DNA from: Halodesulfovibrio aestuarii
GTDB lineage: Bacteria; Desulfobacterota; Desulfovibrionia; Desulfovibrionales; Desulfovibrionaceae
Strand: one strand, 5' to 3'
DNA: 64,000 nt
NCBI RefSeq assembly: GCF_050571805.1
Contig: NZ_CP192219.1
Position 1 is the first letter of the stretch, and each line of letters starts with the position of its first letter. The position numbers and the translations under genes are program-made. Of the stretch, positions 9,285 to 18,450 are shown in pieces. The notes beneath the pieces were generated by a model. The model worked only from the letters and a program-made list of their open reading frames with translations, ran no database searches and was not told where the DNA came from.

Positions 9285-10460
9285 ATGAAGTCACAATCTC
9301 TGGATGCAGTATGTATTGTAGCTGGCACCACTATTGGTGCGGGAATGCTTGGTTTGCCAATGGCAATTGGCTTTCTGGGCTTCAAAGTCAGCATGGTACT
9401 GCTTCTGGTCATGTGGGCTCTGGCGTTCTACACTTCCCTTCTTTTGCTTGAAGTTAATTTGCAGGTCGGGGCTGGCTTAAACGTAAATATGATGGTTAAG
9501 AAAGTTCTTGGCAGATGGGGGCAGGTTATTGCTGTTGTCTGTTTGGGTTTTCTTCTTTACGCGGTGCTTGTTGCCTACGTAACTGCAATGGGTGGTATCA
9601 TTGCCCGTGCCATAGGGGTTAATGGAGACGCATTTAGTACCGGAGCCTGCTCCGTTGCATTTGCACTGGTAATGGCCACTATTATGTACTTAGGTACAAA
9701 TGCCATTGTACGTTTTAACAGTTTGTTTTTCTTGAGTATGCTTGGGGCAATGGGTATTGCTTTTGCTACCTTGAGTACTACTGTAGATGTAAATGTGTTA
9801 ATGGATGCTACACCGGACTACAAATATCTTGTTGGTTCTATCCCTGTTCTATTTGCTTCATTTTCTTTCCACTTCTGTATTCCTAGTATCACCACTGTGG
9901 TCGGAACAAACACCAGACAGCTGGTTCGCATTATGTTCTGGGGCACCTTGCTTCCGCTTCTGTGTTATATGTTATGGCTGTTTCTGTCTCTTGGCAGTGT
10001 ACCTATGGATCAGATTGTACACATGAGAGGCGGTGTTGATTCTCTTATAAAATCCATGTGTAATGGCTCTGTGGTGATTCAGACTATTCTGTCCATTTTT
10101 GCGGCGTTTGCCCTTATTACCTCATTTTTTGGTGTGGCACTCTCCTTGTTTGATTTGATGGCAGAAACGTTACGTCGTGGTAATAGTGGGAGAGAACGTA
10201 TGGGAACAACTGTTATTGTGTTTGTTCCGGTTATAATTGCATCTTTGCTTGCTCCTGGTGGTTTTATTGCAGCACTCGCTCATGCAGGTGCAGCTCTTGC
10301 AGTTATCTGTATTTTGTTGCCGTGTGCTATGAGCTATAAACTTCGCCGTGAGGCAAAAGCTGCCGCGAATAAGTTTGTATACATGACTCCGGGGGGCAGT
10401 ATGGGGATCGCAACCGCAGCAGTATGTGGTGTTGTGATTCTTGTCGCTAACTACATTTAA
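9285..10460 (+). CDS. Aromatic amino-acid permease (HAAAP family, TyrP/Mtr-like)
   Basis: A 391-residue inner-membrane symporter of the hydroxy/aromatic amino acid permease family, with about 11 hydrophobic segments. The N-terminal motif VAGTTIGAGMLGLPMA is the family hallmark, and the central SFHFCIPSITTVVG matches the conserved SFGFHxxxP-like region. Members import tryptophan or tyrosine with protons. The start MKSQSLD was chosen since the TTG 51 bases upstream has no ribosome site and adds a non-conserved tail, while a G-run (GGGGG) lies upstream of this ATG. It is a single gene with a strong terminator; substrate preference is not resolved. Confidence 0.85.
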   Translation: MKSQSLDAVCIVAGTTIGAGMLGLPMAIGFLGFKVSMVLLLVMWALAFYTSLLLLEVNLQVGAGLNVNMMVKKVLGRWGQVIAVVCLGFLLYAVLVAYVTAMGGIIARAIGVNGDAFSTGACSVAFALVMATIMYLGTNAIVRFNSLFFLSMLGAMGIAFATLSTTVDVNVLMDATPDYKYLVGSIPVLFASFSFHFCIPSITTVVGTNTRQLVRIMFWGTLLPLLCYMLWLFLSLGSVPMDQIVHMRGGVDSLIKSMCNGSVVIQTILSIFAAFALITSFFGVALSLFDLMAETLRRGNSGRERMGTTVIVFVPVIIASLLAPGGFIAALAHAGAALAVICILLPCAMSYKLRREAKAAANKFVYMTPGGSMGIATAAVCGVVILVANYI

Positions 10461-10478
10461 GCGTCTTTTATCGTTACT

Positions 10479-10517
10479 AAAAAGGCTCCGCTTTCAAGAG
10501 AAAGCGGAGCCTTTTTT
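10479..10517. terminator. Bidirectional intrinsic terminator
   Basis: A 17-bp perfect stem AAAAAGGCTCCGCTTTC / GAAAGCGGAGCCTTTTT with AAGA loop, T-tract on both strands. It separates the permease from the convergent betaine-binding protein gene. Confidence 0.93.
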
Positions 10518-10550
10518 AGTATGAAGCAAGTAATGTTGGCCTTGTCGAGA

Positions 10551-11576
10551 CTAATTTACTGTATGGCGGGCTTGTTCAAGCCAGCTGTTCCATGTGTCCT
10601 GATTGTCCTTTATCCATTCTTCAGCATGGAGATTGATGTCTTGCTGGGAGTTTTCACCTTCCATAATCTTTGTGTACTCTTCATTCAGGTCGCAAAGATC
10701 AATTGTGAATAGTTCCAAAAACTTCTTGGCTGGCGGGTTGCTCTCCAAAAACTTCTTGTTCGCAATGACACGAATGTCAGCAACGCTGAACCCCATATTA
10801 ATAGGATCCGTCGCAGCACCTTCAACTTCATGCAGGCGCATTAATTTTAGTTCTTTTTTAGAGTCTGTGATTGGAATGTTAAAGGGAACGTTAATCCATA
10901 TAACATCCTTCCCGGGAACTAACTTATAGATGATCCAACTTGGAGTCCAAGTATAGTAAAAGATCGGATCACCGTTTTTGTATGCCGCGAGATTTGCCGC
11001 CATTGCTACCTCATACGACTCATTTATCTGTTTGACGTGATCCTTAAGGCCGTATTTATCAATGTGCATGTTGATAACGTTTACTGCTGCCCATCCAGGA
11101 GGAGCGCCAGTAAGATCGGCCTTTCCGTCCCCGTCCTTATCAAAAGCCTTGCGTACTTCCGGACGTTTAAAATCATCCAGTGATTTTATCTTCAGGGCTG
11201 CTGCGTGCTTTTTATCAACAAGGTATCCCTGCAGCCCTTGTTTTTTTAAAACATATCCAACTGCCGAGATAGAATCATTTTGTTTTTCAAGGTAGTTATC
11301 GTGAAGTGGAAACCAGCTGTTTGGCCAGTAATCTACGTCTCCCTGTGCAACTGTATTGAAAAATTGTGTAACCGGAAGTTCTTTAGGCTTTTCTACAGTA
11401 TATCCAAGCTCGCGAAGGCCTTTTTCAATAATGGTCGCGTGGAAATATCCAGTTGGCCATGTGGCACGGGCAGGTCTGATGATGATGCCTTTTCCCGGTT
11501 GTTTGTTGTGGGCAAAAGCTGGAATAGAGATGGAGACAATAAGTAAGGATAGTAGAAAGTTTCTTAGCATTGTCAT
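10551..11576 (-). CDS. Glycine betaine/proline-type ABC substrate-binding protein (ProX/OpuAC-like), orphan
   Basis: A 341-residue periplasmic binding protein of the OpuAC family. A Sec signal peptide (MLRNFLLSLLIVSISIPAFA, then HNKQ) precedes the mature domain. Aromatic-rich stretches (YWPNSWFPLHDNY, YYTWTPSWIIYKL) would supply the Trp/Tyr cage for quaternary amines. The upstream part AGGATGAAATGACAATG offers two starts: ATG at 11574-11576, used here, or two codons later. No permease or ATPase gene lies next to it, so its transporter must be encoded elsewhere. It probably supports osmoprotection, consistent with a marine organism, but the substrate is inferred. Confidence 0.82.
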   Translation of the reverse strand: MTMLRNFLLSLLIVSISIPAFAHNKQPGKGIIIRPARATWPTGYFHATIIEKGLRELGYTVEKPKELPVTQFFNTVAQGDVDYWPNSWFPLHDNYLEKQNDSISAVGYVLKKQGLQGYLVDKKHAAALKIKSLDDFKRPEVRKAFDKDGDGKADLTGAPPGWAAVNVINMHIDKYGLKDHVKQINESYEVAMAANLAAYKNGDPIFYYTWTPSWIIYKLVPGKDVIWINVPFNIPITDSKKELKLMRLHEVEGAATDPINMGFSVADIRVIANKKFLESNPPAKKFLELFTIDLCDLNEEYTKIMEGENSQQDINLHAEEWIKDNQDTWNSWLEQARHTVN

Positions 11577-12012
11577 TTCATCCTGCGGTGCTAAAGGTTG
11601 TCGCATATTTTAATAAGATATGCATGGGGCTGGTTGGCTCTCTACTTTAATGATAGCGTACCTTGGCGCTGGAGGCATTGCTATTGTGTATTTTGTTGCG
11701 CAGGGCTTGACCCTGTCATCATGCTTAACGCTCCAGCTCCTGAACAAACTGTTTCACTATCCTTGTCCCACAAAGACGAATTCCATTTGAAAATTTGTCC
11801 AACAACCTGTTACTATTAGATATACATATTGTGTTAGTTGAGTCTTCGTAGTTTAATAAAAATGGAAATTGTAAAAGCTGAGTGCGTTCAAGCGCAATTC
11901 TGTGGTGCCTTGGCTAACCTTTGGTGGGGGGCGTTCCCCGGTTTTGCAATGGAGTTTGTTTTATAAAAGGTACTGTTTAACTAGCATGTTTGGTTAGCGT
12001 AATGGAGGGGCA
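11577..12012. other. Intergenic region without recognised gene
   Basis: About 430 bases between a minus-strand and a plus-strand gene. A 34-codon frame (11862-11966) and a 46-codon frame starting at 11650 exist, but neither has a ribosome site. No known RNA element was recognised. It must hold the divergent promoters. Confidence 0.4.
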
Positions 12013-12576
12013 ATGAAAATTAATAAATATGCAACACAACCAGATGGCTCGATGATTTTATATGATTGGAATGGGGCTGTTCACTATATAGATTCATACC
12101 AGCTTATAATGTCAAATCCTGATAAGTTATCAATTGATACGGTAGCAAACATAATTTTTGCGTCAGACCCGCCTAAATGGCAAAAAGCTCTGACTCGTTT
12201 GCGAGATTCTATTGTTGGATTCTTCGGGTTGAAAACCGGAATGCCCTCGGAATCCCCACAACCGCAGAGTGACCCCACTCAGTCTCAGCTAGTTGATAAG
12301 ATAGGTTTGTTTCCTGTGATTAACCGTTCAGACTCAGAAATTGTGATGGAGCTTGATGATAAGCATTTGTTATTTCGCGCTTCATTATTAATGAGAAAGC
12401 TCCAAAACTCAGACCAGTACTCTGTTTTTCTGACAACAATAGTCCAATTTCATAATCTATGGGGCAGGATGTATTTTTTTCCTGTAAAACCATTTCATAG
12501 AATAATTGTAACACAAAGTTTGAAAAGGCTTTTAAGGCAGCATAACGAGCTAATACCTCAGGATAGTCTGCCATAA
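12013..12576 (+). CDS. DUF2867-like hypothetical protein
   Basis: A 187-residue soluble protein with a good ribosome site (GGAGG, 5 bases before the ATG). The C-terminal stretch NLWGRMYFFPVKPFHRIIV resembles the end of DUF2867 proteins, in which a Gly-Arg-x-Tyr and a Pro-Phe-His are conserved. The centre (SEIVMELDDKHLLFRASLLM) also fits the family's beta-rich body. The first 85 residues, ending in a Pro/Ser/Gln-rich linker (ESPQPQSDPTQSQ), look unrelated and may be a separate short domain. No function is known. Gene neighbours give no clue; it stands alone before the convergent dsr operon. Confidence 0.6.
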   Translation: MKINKYATQPDGSMILYDWNGAVHYIDSYQLIMSNPDKLSIDTVANIIFASDPPKWQKALTRLRDSIVGFFGLKTGMPSESPQPQSDPTQSQLVDKIGLFPVINRSDSEIVMELDDKHLLFRASLLMRKLQNSDQYSVFLTTIVQFHNLWGRMYFFPVKPFHRIIVTQSLKRLLRQHNELIPQDSLP

Positions 12577-12810
12577 AAATCTGGCGCGTAACCGACGGTC
12601 AAATCAATGTGTTTGTTCAGGCGCTGTGACGGACGTTGTGAGTCATGCTTTATGTATTTTTCTGGAGAAGTTTGAGGGAAAATGAGAAGCTGAATGGTGA
12701 AATTATACTGGCGATCAGGCTATTCTTTTTGAGGGAGAGGATATTTTACCGTAATTCAATAACCATAGAGAATGGCTGGGATAGAACAACTTGTGTCGTT
12801 GTATAGATAT

Positions 12811-12848
12811 AAAAAAAGGGTCTGCTCAAGAGCAGACCCTAATTTTTT
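12811..12848. terminator. Bidirectional terminator at the end of the dsr operon
   Basis: AGGGTCTGCTC / GAGCAGACCCT with a minimal loop, flanked by seven A residues upstream and a T-run downstream, so it can act on both strands. It lies 24 bases beyond the dsrP stop. Confidence 0.9.
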
Positions 12849-12863
12849 TAGCGGAAGCTGGAA

Positions 12864-14027
12864 CTACAAAGTGCCTGCTTCTTTTTTTACATCGATAGCG
12901 ATCTTCCAGAGGATGGATACTACGAATGCGCCAACAGCGAAGATACCGAGAGAAATTAACAACTCTGGTACGGTTGGTGCGTAGGAAGCCCAGGTCTCAA
13001 ATGGAGATGGTGCAAAACCACCGATAATGAGGCCAAGACCTTTATCAATCCAGGTAGCGAGAACGAGCATGCCGAGAGCCCATGGAAGGATCTTCATGTT
13101 TTCACGCAGGGAGGTAGGAATGAGCAGTACAAGGCTGCCAATAGCCATAACTGCACCGATCCACATCCAGTAAGTTACCCAAGGAAGACCCTGTTCAGTA
13201 CCTGCGAAGAGGTAGTGAAGTGGGTGCATGTGGCCAGGAATGTTACTGTAGAATGAAGTAAATACTTCACAAAGGAACAGGAACACGTTGAGGCACATTG
13301 CGTAGGTGATGATAATGGTAAGAGTTTTAATAGCTTCTTTACCAATTTCGAATTTAGCAATTCTTTTCACGATCATGAGAAGGAGAAGAAGAAGAGCTGG
13401 ACCTGCGCAGAATGCAGAAGCAAGGAATCGAGCAGCAAGAACTGCAGTAAGCCAGTAATGGCGGCCCGGGAGACCCTGAGACAAGAACGCTGTAACGGTG
13501 TGGATAGAGAATGCCCAGATTACGGAAGTGTAAATAAGGTATTTTACCCACTGTGGAGGTACAACCTGAAAGCGTTCGCATTCCAGAGTTTTCCAACCGA
13601 TGATTGCGTTAAGGCAAAGGTAACCGATAAGTACCATCATATCGTAGAACATGACGGAGTTAAAGGTTGGGTGCAGCATTACGTTCAGCATACGCTGAGG
13701 CATACCCATATCAACTACGATAAAGAGCATGCACATGATTACTGCGCCAATTGCCATGAATTCACCAAAGATGATGATCTTCTTGAACTGCTTGTAGCCG
13801 TGGAAGTAAGCTGGAAGTACCAGCATAACAGCGGAAGCGGCGATACCTACGAGGTAGGTAAATTGAGCAATGTAAAAGCCCCAGGTAACGTTACGGCTCA
13901 TGCCTGTAAGGCTAAGACCGTATTTAAGCTGGAACAGGTATGTAATTGCACCGACGCCGATAAGGCCACCGAGGAAAGCCAGCCACATGTAGTACTTTGG
14001 AGATCCTTTCAAAACTTTTTCGAGCAT
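12864..14027 (-). CDS. dsrP: DsrP, integral membrane subunit of DsrMKJOP (NrfD family)
   Basis: A 387-residue membrane protein with about 10 transmembrane helices, of the NrfD/PsrC quinone-interacting family. It pairs with the periplasmic ferredoxin DsrO and exchanges electrons with menaquinol, and with DsrM, DsrK and DsrJ it forms the transmembrane complex essential for dissimilatory sulfite reduction. Start MLEKVLKG lies 10 bases after the dsrO stop with GGAGG immediately upstream. It is the last gene of the operon and is followed by a strong terminator. No heme-binding motif is seen, as expected for the family. Confidence 0.96.
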   Translation of the reverse strand: MLEKVLKGSPKYYMWLAFLGGLIGVGAITYLFQLKYGLSLTGMSRNVTWGFYIAQFTYLVGIAASAVMLVLPAYFHGYKQFKKIIIFGEFMAIGAVIMCMLFIVVDMGMPQRMLNVMLHPTFNSVMFYDMMVLIGYLCLNAIIGWKTLECERFQVVPPQWVKYLIYTSVIWAFSIHTVTAFLSQGLPGRHYWLTAVLAARFLASAFCAGPALLLLLLMIVKRIAKFEIGKEAIKTLTIIITYAMCLNVFLFLCEVFTSFYSNIPGHMHPLHYLFAGTEQGLPWVTYWMWIGAVMAIGSLVLLIPTSLRENMKILPWALGMLVLATWIDKGLGLIIGGFAPSPFETWASYAPTVPELLISLGIFAVGAFVVSILWKIAIDVKKEAGTL

Positions 14028-14037
14028 GATGGGCCTC

Positions 14038-14814
14038 CTAAATTATGTAGAATACACCAGGCTCAGTGCCTAATGATGGTTTACGACGAAGTGTGAAGTT
14101 CTCTTCGAGCAACTTACGAACTTCAGATTCAGGATCTGAAAGGTCGCCGAAGTGAATTTTACCCTGAGCTGCTTCAACACAAGCTGGAAGCTTACCTGCA
14201 TCAAGACGTTCAACACAGAAGTTACATTTCTCAACTACACCGATCATACGGGTAGGGAACTTAGGGTTGACCTCTTTGATGTAAGGGCGAGGATCAGTGA
14301 AGTTGAATGAACGTGCGCCAAATGGGCAACCTGCCATGCAGAAACGGCAACCGATACAGCGATGGTAGTCCATAGCAACGATGCCGCTTTCAAGCTTGTA
14401 AGTAGCCTGAGTTGGACATACGCGAACACATGGAGGGTTCTCGCAATGGTTGCAGAGCATGAAGTATTCACGGTCTTCAATTTCTTTTGACTGATACTTG
14501 TTGGTTGTGTCTGTGAAGGTGTGCTCGTATGCGTCTTTCCAAATCCACTTGATTTCAGTTTTACCCGGAATATGTGGAATGTTGTGCGCAGTGTTACAAG
14601 CGTTGATGCAAGCATCAAAGTCTTCTTTGGAAGTAAACTCGCGAGTATCAATTACCATAGCCCAACGCTTAGCTTTAAGCGCAAGAGCATCTTCTTTGTA
14701 ACTAGGTTTAACAGCAGCAGCTGCTTTGGTCATGCCGCCAGCAGCAAGCTGAGCACCAAGACCTGCAACAGAAAGGCTGGCAACCTTAAGGAATTGTCTT
14801 CTGCTACGTTTCAT
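14038..14814 (-). CDS. dsrO: DsrO, periplasmic Tat-exported ferredoxin subunit
   Basis: A 258-residue iron-sulfur protein. The N-terminus has a twin-arginine signal (SRRQFLKVASLSVAGLG), so it is exported folded. The mature part carries cysteine groups for several 4Fe-4S clusters: CNACNTAH-type, CNHCENPPCVRVC, CIGCRFCMAGC and CNFCVERL. It relays electrons between DsrP and the heme protein DsrJ on the periplasmic side. Its ATG overlaps the dsrJ stop by one base (TAATG), a sign of coupled translation. Confidence 0.96.
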   Translation of the reverse strand: MKRSRRQFLKVASLSVAGLGAQLAAGGMTKAAAAVKPSYKEDALALKAKRWAMVIDTREFTSKEDFDACINACNTAHNIPHIPGKTEIKWIWKDAYEHTFTDTTNKYQSKEIEDREYFMLCNHCENPPCVRVCPTQATYKLESGIVAMDYHRCIGCRFCMAGCPFGARSFNFTDPRPYIKEVNPKFPTRMIGVVEKCNFCVERLDAGKLPACVEAAQGKIHFGDLSDPESEVRKLLEENFTLRRKPSLGTEPGVFYII

Positions 14815-15194
14815 TATTCATTCCCCTTAGGCGGAACGTGGCAAGTCCAACAATATGGCTCCACGGCGTTCTCAAGGTGACAAGTGTCACAGAACTCAGC
14901 CTTATTGGTATGACAGCTCATACAGGTTTTCTGCAGGCTTGCATCCCAAGTTGCACCGTTAGAGGCTACGTATACACGTTTGCCTTCACGAAGTGCGGAG
15001 TCGCGCCACTGGTTTAACAAAGTCATGTGCTGAGAGCGCATGAATTCAACAGGCTCAATGCACTGCTTTTGATCAGTTGGCAGGCTCAGTTTTGGACCAG
15101 TGTAGTCTTTGGAAGCCAGATTGCCCCAGAAAGGGTAAGAAAAAACGGCTAAAAAGATTACCAGTCCGGAGATAACATACTTGCTGTTATACAT
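14814..15194 (-). CDS. dsrJ: DsrJ, triheme cytochrome c subunit
   Basis: A 126-residue periplasmic cytochrome anchored by one N-terminal uncleaved helix (YVISGLVIFLAVFSYPFW). Three CxxCH heme motifs are packed near the C-terminus: CMSCH, CDTCH and CWTCH. DsrJ is known for unusual heme ligation, including a Cys-ligated heme in characterised members; the extra Cys in DQKQCIEPVEF is a candidate, by analogy. It lies between dsrK (2-base gap) and dsrO (1-base overlap). Confidence 0.96.
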   Translation of the reverse strand: MYNSKYVISGLVIFLAVFSYPFWGNLASKDYTGPKLSLPTDQKQCIEPVEFMRSQHMTLLNQWRDSALREGKRVYVASNGATWDASLQKTCMSCHTNKAEFCDTCHLENAVEPYCWTCHVPPKGNE

Positions 15195-15196
15195 GA

Positions 15197-16807
15197 TTAT
15201 TCATCCTCCATTCCTGGCAGTTCTTCCTGCCTGAGGTCCATAGTACGCTTTTTCTCGCCTTTCATAACAAGGGCGTTAGCGACAAGCTCGTGCAGGCCCG
15301 AAATATCCACGCCCGGTGCCCAGTAGTCGGCAAGCGGAGGCAGAGTTGCTCGGTCAATAGCACAAACACAAGACATCATGTTAACACCATGTTTTTCCTG
15401 CACGTAACGTAAAGCGTTACCGCGAGGAAGAGCACCACGCATACGGATTTCCATAATCTCATCAGTGTTGAGACCGGAACCTGCACCACAACAGAAAGTC
15501 TGCTCGCGGATGGTGTTTTCAGGCATTTCATAGAAGTTATTACATACAGCCTTAAGAACTTCACGAGGTTCTTCAAGAAGTCCCATAGCACGTGCCGGGT
15601 TACAGCTGTCGTGGAAGGTAACTTTGTGATGATCGTTGCGTGAAGGATCAAGGCGGATTTTGTTGTGCTTAATGAGGTCAGCAGTGAACTCTGCAATGTG
15701 AACCATTTTGGTTTCACGAGCGTTTTCAAACACGGTACCAGTAATTGGGCTTACTGGAGTTTCCATGCAGGAAGGTGCTGGGCCGTTCATGGTAGACATG
15801 TACTGGTTAATAACACGCCACATGTGACCACATTCGCCACCAAGAATCCATTTGGAGCCTAAGCGTTCAGCTTCAGCGTACATCTTAGCGTTCAATTTCT
15901 TCATCATGCTGGATGATGTAAAGAGACCGAAGTTACCGCCTTCAGATGCATATGTGGATAAGGTGTAATCAAGCCCGATTTCTTCGAAGAGCATCAGGTA
16001 ACCCATAAAGGTGTAGATGCCCGGTTCTGCAAATGCGTCACCGGAAGGGGTAATGAAGAGTACTTCATGCCCAGGTTCGTTGAACGGAGGGTTGATAGAG
16101 ATACCGGTAACTTCTTCAATATCTTCGCAGAGGAACTCTACGATTTCTTTGAAAGCATGTGGAGTAATACCAAGGTGGTTACCAGTGCGGTTACAGTTGC
16201 TTACAGGGTCCATGATCCAGTGCAGACCAAGGCCGAGTTCATGCAGTAATTCGCGAGCCATCATGGTAATTTCAGCGGTATCAATGCCGTATGGGCAGTA
16301 CAGGGAGCAACGACGACATTCAGTACACTGATAGAAGTAGTAGAACCATTCTTTAATTACGTCTTTGTCGAGCTTGCGTGCACCGGCAAGTTTACCGAGG
16401 ATTTTACCAGCTGTGGTAAAGTCTTTGCGGTAAACAGAACGGAGCAGCTCTGCACGCAGAACAGGCATGTTTTTAGGGTCACCGGAACCGATGAAGTAGT
16501 GACACTTATCAGCACAGGCACCACAGCGAACACAGATGTCCATGAAAAGTTTAAGAGAACGGTACTTTTCAAGGCGTTCTTTTAAACCGTTATAGATGAT
16601 TTCTTCCCAGTTTTCAGGGAGGTGCCAATCTTCCTCAAGTGGATTCCAATCGTGTGGATTAGGCATTCCAAGAGGTTCCATGGTCACTTTTTTAGCTGGA
16701 TATGCAACCGCGCCTTCAGTTATTTCAGGCTTGGTGTTCATCCAGTTTACTTTAGGCATATCGTAGCTGACTTTCATCAGCTCTTCAGGTGAAGGTACTT
16801 TGGCCAT
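15197..16807 (-). CDS. dsrK: DsrK, HdrD-like cytoplasmic iron-sulfur subunit
   Basis: A 536-residue catalytic-type subunit related to heterodisulfide reductase HdrD. Two ferredoxin motifs (CVRCGACADKCHY and CTECRRCSLYCPYG) are followed by a CCG domain with FHDSCNP, FCCGAGSG and SCVC, which bind the special 4Fe-4S cluster proposed to act on the DsrC trisulfide. Together with DsrM it links menaquinol oxidation to sulfite reduction on the cytoplasmic face. Start MAKVPSPEE lies 9 bases after dsrM, with an AGGAG site. Confidence 0.96.
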   Translation of the reverse strand: MAKVPSPEELMKVSYDMPKVNWMNTKPEITEGAVAYPAKKVTMEPLGMPNPHDWNPLEEDWHLPENWEEIIYNGLKERLEKYRSLKLFMDICVRCGACADKCHYFIGSGDPKNMPVLRAELLRSVYRKDFTTAGKILGKLAGARKLDKDVIKEWFYYFYQCTECRRCSLYCPYGIDTAEITMMARELLHELGLGLHWIMDPVSNCNRTGNHLGITPHAFKEIVEFLCEDIEEVTGISINPPFNEPGHEVLFITPSGDAFAEPGIYTFMGYLMLFEEIGLDYTLSTYASEGGNFGLFTSSSMMKKLNAKMYAEAERLGSKWILGGECGHMWRVINQYMSTMNGPAPSCMETPVSPITGTVFENARETKMVHIAEFTADLIKHNKIRLDPSRNDHHKVTFHDSCNPARAMGLLEEPREVLKAVCNNFYEMPENTIREQTFCCGAGSGLNTDEIMEIRMRGALPRGNALRYVQEKHGVNMMSCVCAIDRATLPPLADYWAPGVDISGLHELVANALVMKGEKKRTMDLRQEELPGMEDE

Positions 16808-16816
16808 AACTGCTCC

Positions 16817-17812
16817 TTATTCTTCCGGCTGCTTTACGACCGGGAGTCCAGCCTCAACCATAGGTACCCTGAACTCGTCTTCGTATGCTTCGTAAGTGCG
16901 GTATACTTTTTCCGGGTTCCATGGGTTAACATGCAGCTTAATACGGCTGTCGTTTGCCATGTTACGGGTCGGGCTAAAGAATACACCACCAGCATGCATA
17001 AGCTTACTGAACGGGAAGTACATAAGGAGTACTACAAGGAAGAGCATGTGCACGTAGAAAATGCTGCCGATTTTTGCAAGAGCTGCTGTGTCCGGTGCGA
17101 AGTGGAGCAAGCTCATTACAAATACTTTAACAGTCGCAATGTCTACTTTAAGGAAGTAGCGCATTGCGATGCCGGTAGCACACAGGCCGAAAATCAGGAA
17201 AAGCGGGAAGTAATCGCTCAAAAGAGAGATGTAACGCACTTTTTGATTAAAGATACGACGGCCAATCAGGTATGCCAGCGCTACAAGAATTAGTGGGCCG
17301 GTCATAAACAGACGCGGAGCACCAATCTGCAGGATGCCGTCGAGCATTTCGACACCATTCACGAAGAAAGGCACCGGCTCAGCAAAGAACCTGAAGTGAC
17401 GTACAAAAATAATAAGGAAAGAGTAGTGGAAGATGAGCGCGAAGAGCCACAGGAACTTAGAGGACCAGTAGACCACGCGGTCGCCTTCAATTGAAACGTT
17501 AGTGTTGCGGAACAGGGAGCGAAACAAAAGTACTTCAAGGATCATGCGTCCCCAAACACCCGCCTTATTGGTCGGGTTGTCGAGAGTGGCAGGCTTAATC
17601 CAAGGAAGAGACTTCTGTTGACCACCTGTAGTAGGAATGCTGAACGGAACAGGGCGCTTTGCCCAGTCTAAAATCCGCCATGCGAAACCTACAAGGAATA
17701 CGGTTATTGCTGTGTAAGGTAAACAAACTGCCAGAACATATTGGAATCCCATCATTGATCCCATCCAGGCAAGTATACCTAATGCTATAACCGCGAGAAG
17801 TGAAATAATCAT
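16817..17812 (-). CDS. dsrM: DsrM, NarI-like heme b membrane subunit
   Basis: A 331-residue membrane protein with about 6 hydrophobic segments, related to the NarI diheme cytochrome b. Histidines in FHYSFLIIFVRHFRF and LLHFAPDTAAL are candidate heme ligands. It is predicted to oxidise menaquinol and pass electrons to DsrK. It is the first structural gene of dsrMKJOP and lies 30 bases downstream of the RsbRD_N-domain gene on the same strand, so both are probably co-transcribed. Confidence 0.95.
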   Translation of the reverse strand: MIISLLAVIALGILAWMGSMMGFQYVLAVCLPYTAITVFLVGFAWRILDWAKRPVPFSIPTTGGQQKSLPWIKPATLDNPTNKAGVWGRMILEVLLFRSLFRNTNVSIEGDRVVYWSSKFLWLFALIFHYSFLIIFVRHFRFFAEPVPFFVNGVEMLDGILQIGAPRLFMTGPLILVALAYLIGRRIFNQKVRYISLLSDYFPLFLIFGLCATGIAMRYFLKVDIATVKVFVMSLLHFAPDTAALAKIGSIFYVHMLFLVVLLMYFPFSKLMHAGGVFFSPTRNMANDSRIKLHVNPWNPEKVYRTYEAYEDEFRVPMVEAGLPVVKQPEE

Positions 17813-17842
17813 TCCGTTACCTCGCTGCTAGGCTATTGGTTG

Positions 17843-18379
17843 TTACGATTCCGGTTCCCCAACCGGTTTCTCCAATATACGTTCTGCTCTCTTCAAGAGC
17901 TGAAAGTGCTTCCTTTTGAATTCGTCAACGCGCATTCTCTGAACTTTGTCTCGGCATTCCGAATAAATGCGGAATCCCACAAGGGCCAGAGAATCTATCT
18001 TTGATTCTAGTTCCAGAAGATCAGCAAATTCTTCGGACTTAGAAAGTTTGGGGACAATGTGTTTTCGGATGATATTTTTTAAAACGAAGATAACAGACAT
18101 TGCTTGGTCTGCTTCGAATTTTTGAACGGCGCGCACCTGAATGAGTTCGTTCATTGCCGGTGTTACGATATCACTGTCCAAATTATCATCCACGAGTGCA
18201 TCGATAAGAATTGCAGTCGCTTTTTTGGTTTTATTCCCTACAGGGTTAGCAAAAGCGTCTTCCTGACTACGCAGGAATCCTACAGTATCAATGTCATAGG
18301 TACCGAAGATGGCTGAAATCCACGCATCGGTAATTTCTTTTTTATGTTCAGAAAAAATAGCTTGTACTTGGTGTCGCAT
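17843..18379 (-). CDS. RsbRD_N-like domain protein preceding dsrMKJOP
   Basis: A 178-residue soluble, largely helical protein. Its pattern (HKKEITDAWISAIFGTYD at the N-terminus, FLRSQEDAFANPVG, ARAVQKFEADQAMSVIFVLK-like core) fits the RsbRD N-terminal sensor domain, a globin-like fold without bound heme seen in stressosome proteins. I recall similar genes ahead of dsrM in other Desulfovibrionales. No STAS or kinase domain follows, so it is a stand-alone sensor-type domain. Its role is unknown; co-transcription with dsr suggests a regulatory or assembly function, which is inference. Only a weak ribosome site (AAGTAAG) is visible. Confidence 0.75.
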   Translation of the reverse strand: MRHQVQAIFSEHKKEITDAWISAIFGTYDIDTVGFLRSQEDAFANPVGNKTKKATAILIDALVDDNLDSDIVTPAMNELIQVRAVQKFEADQAMSVIFVLKNIIRKHIVPKLSKSEEFADLLELESKIDSLALVGFRIYSECRDKVQRMRVDEFKRKHFQLLKRAERILEKPVGEPES

Positions 18380-18421
18380 AGACTTACTTCGCTTGGTATA
18401 AAAGGATTCCAGCGGGAGACC

Positions 18422-18450
18422 CTATAAAGCGTTTTTAACTATTTGTCCAA
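18422..18450 (-). promoter_or_regulatory. Candidate promoter of the dsr operon
   Basis: On the minus strand TTGGAC (18450-18445) and TTATAG (18427-18422) are separated by 17 bases, 43 bases upstream of the first ATG. This is a moderate match to a housekeeping promoter, read by eye. Confidence 0.4.

Noticed and set aside
11862..11966. A 34-codon frame with a hydrophobic end (NLWWGAFPGFAMEF)
   Set aside because: No ribosome site and no similarity recognised; too weak to call.
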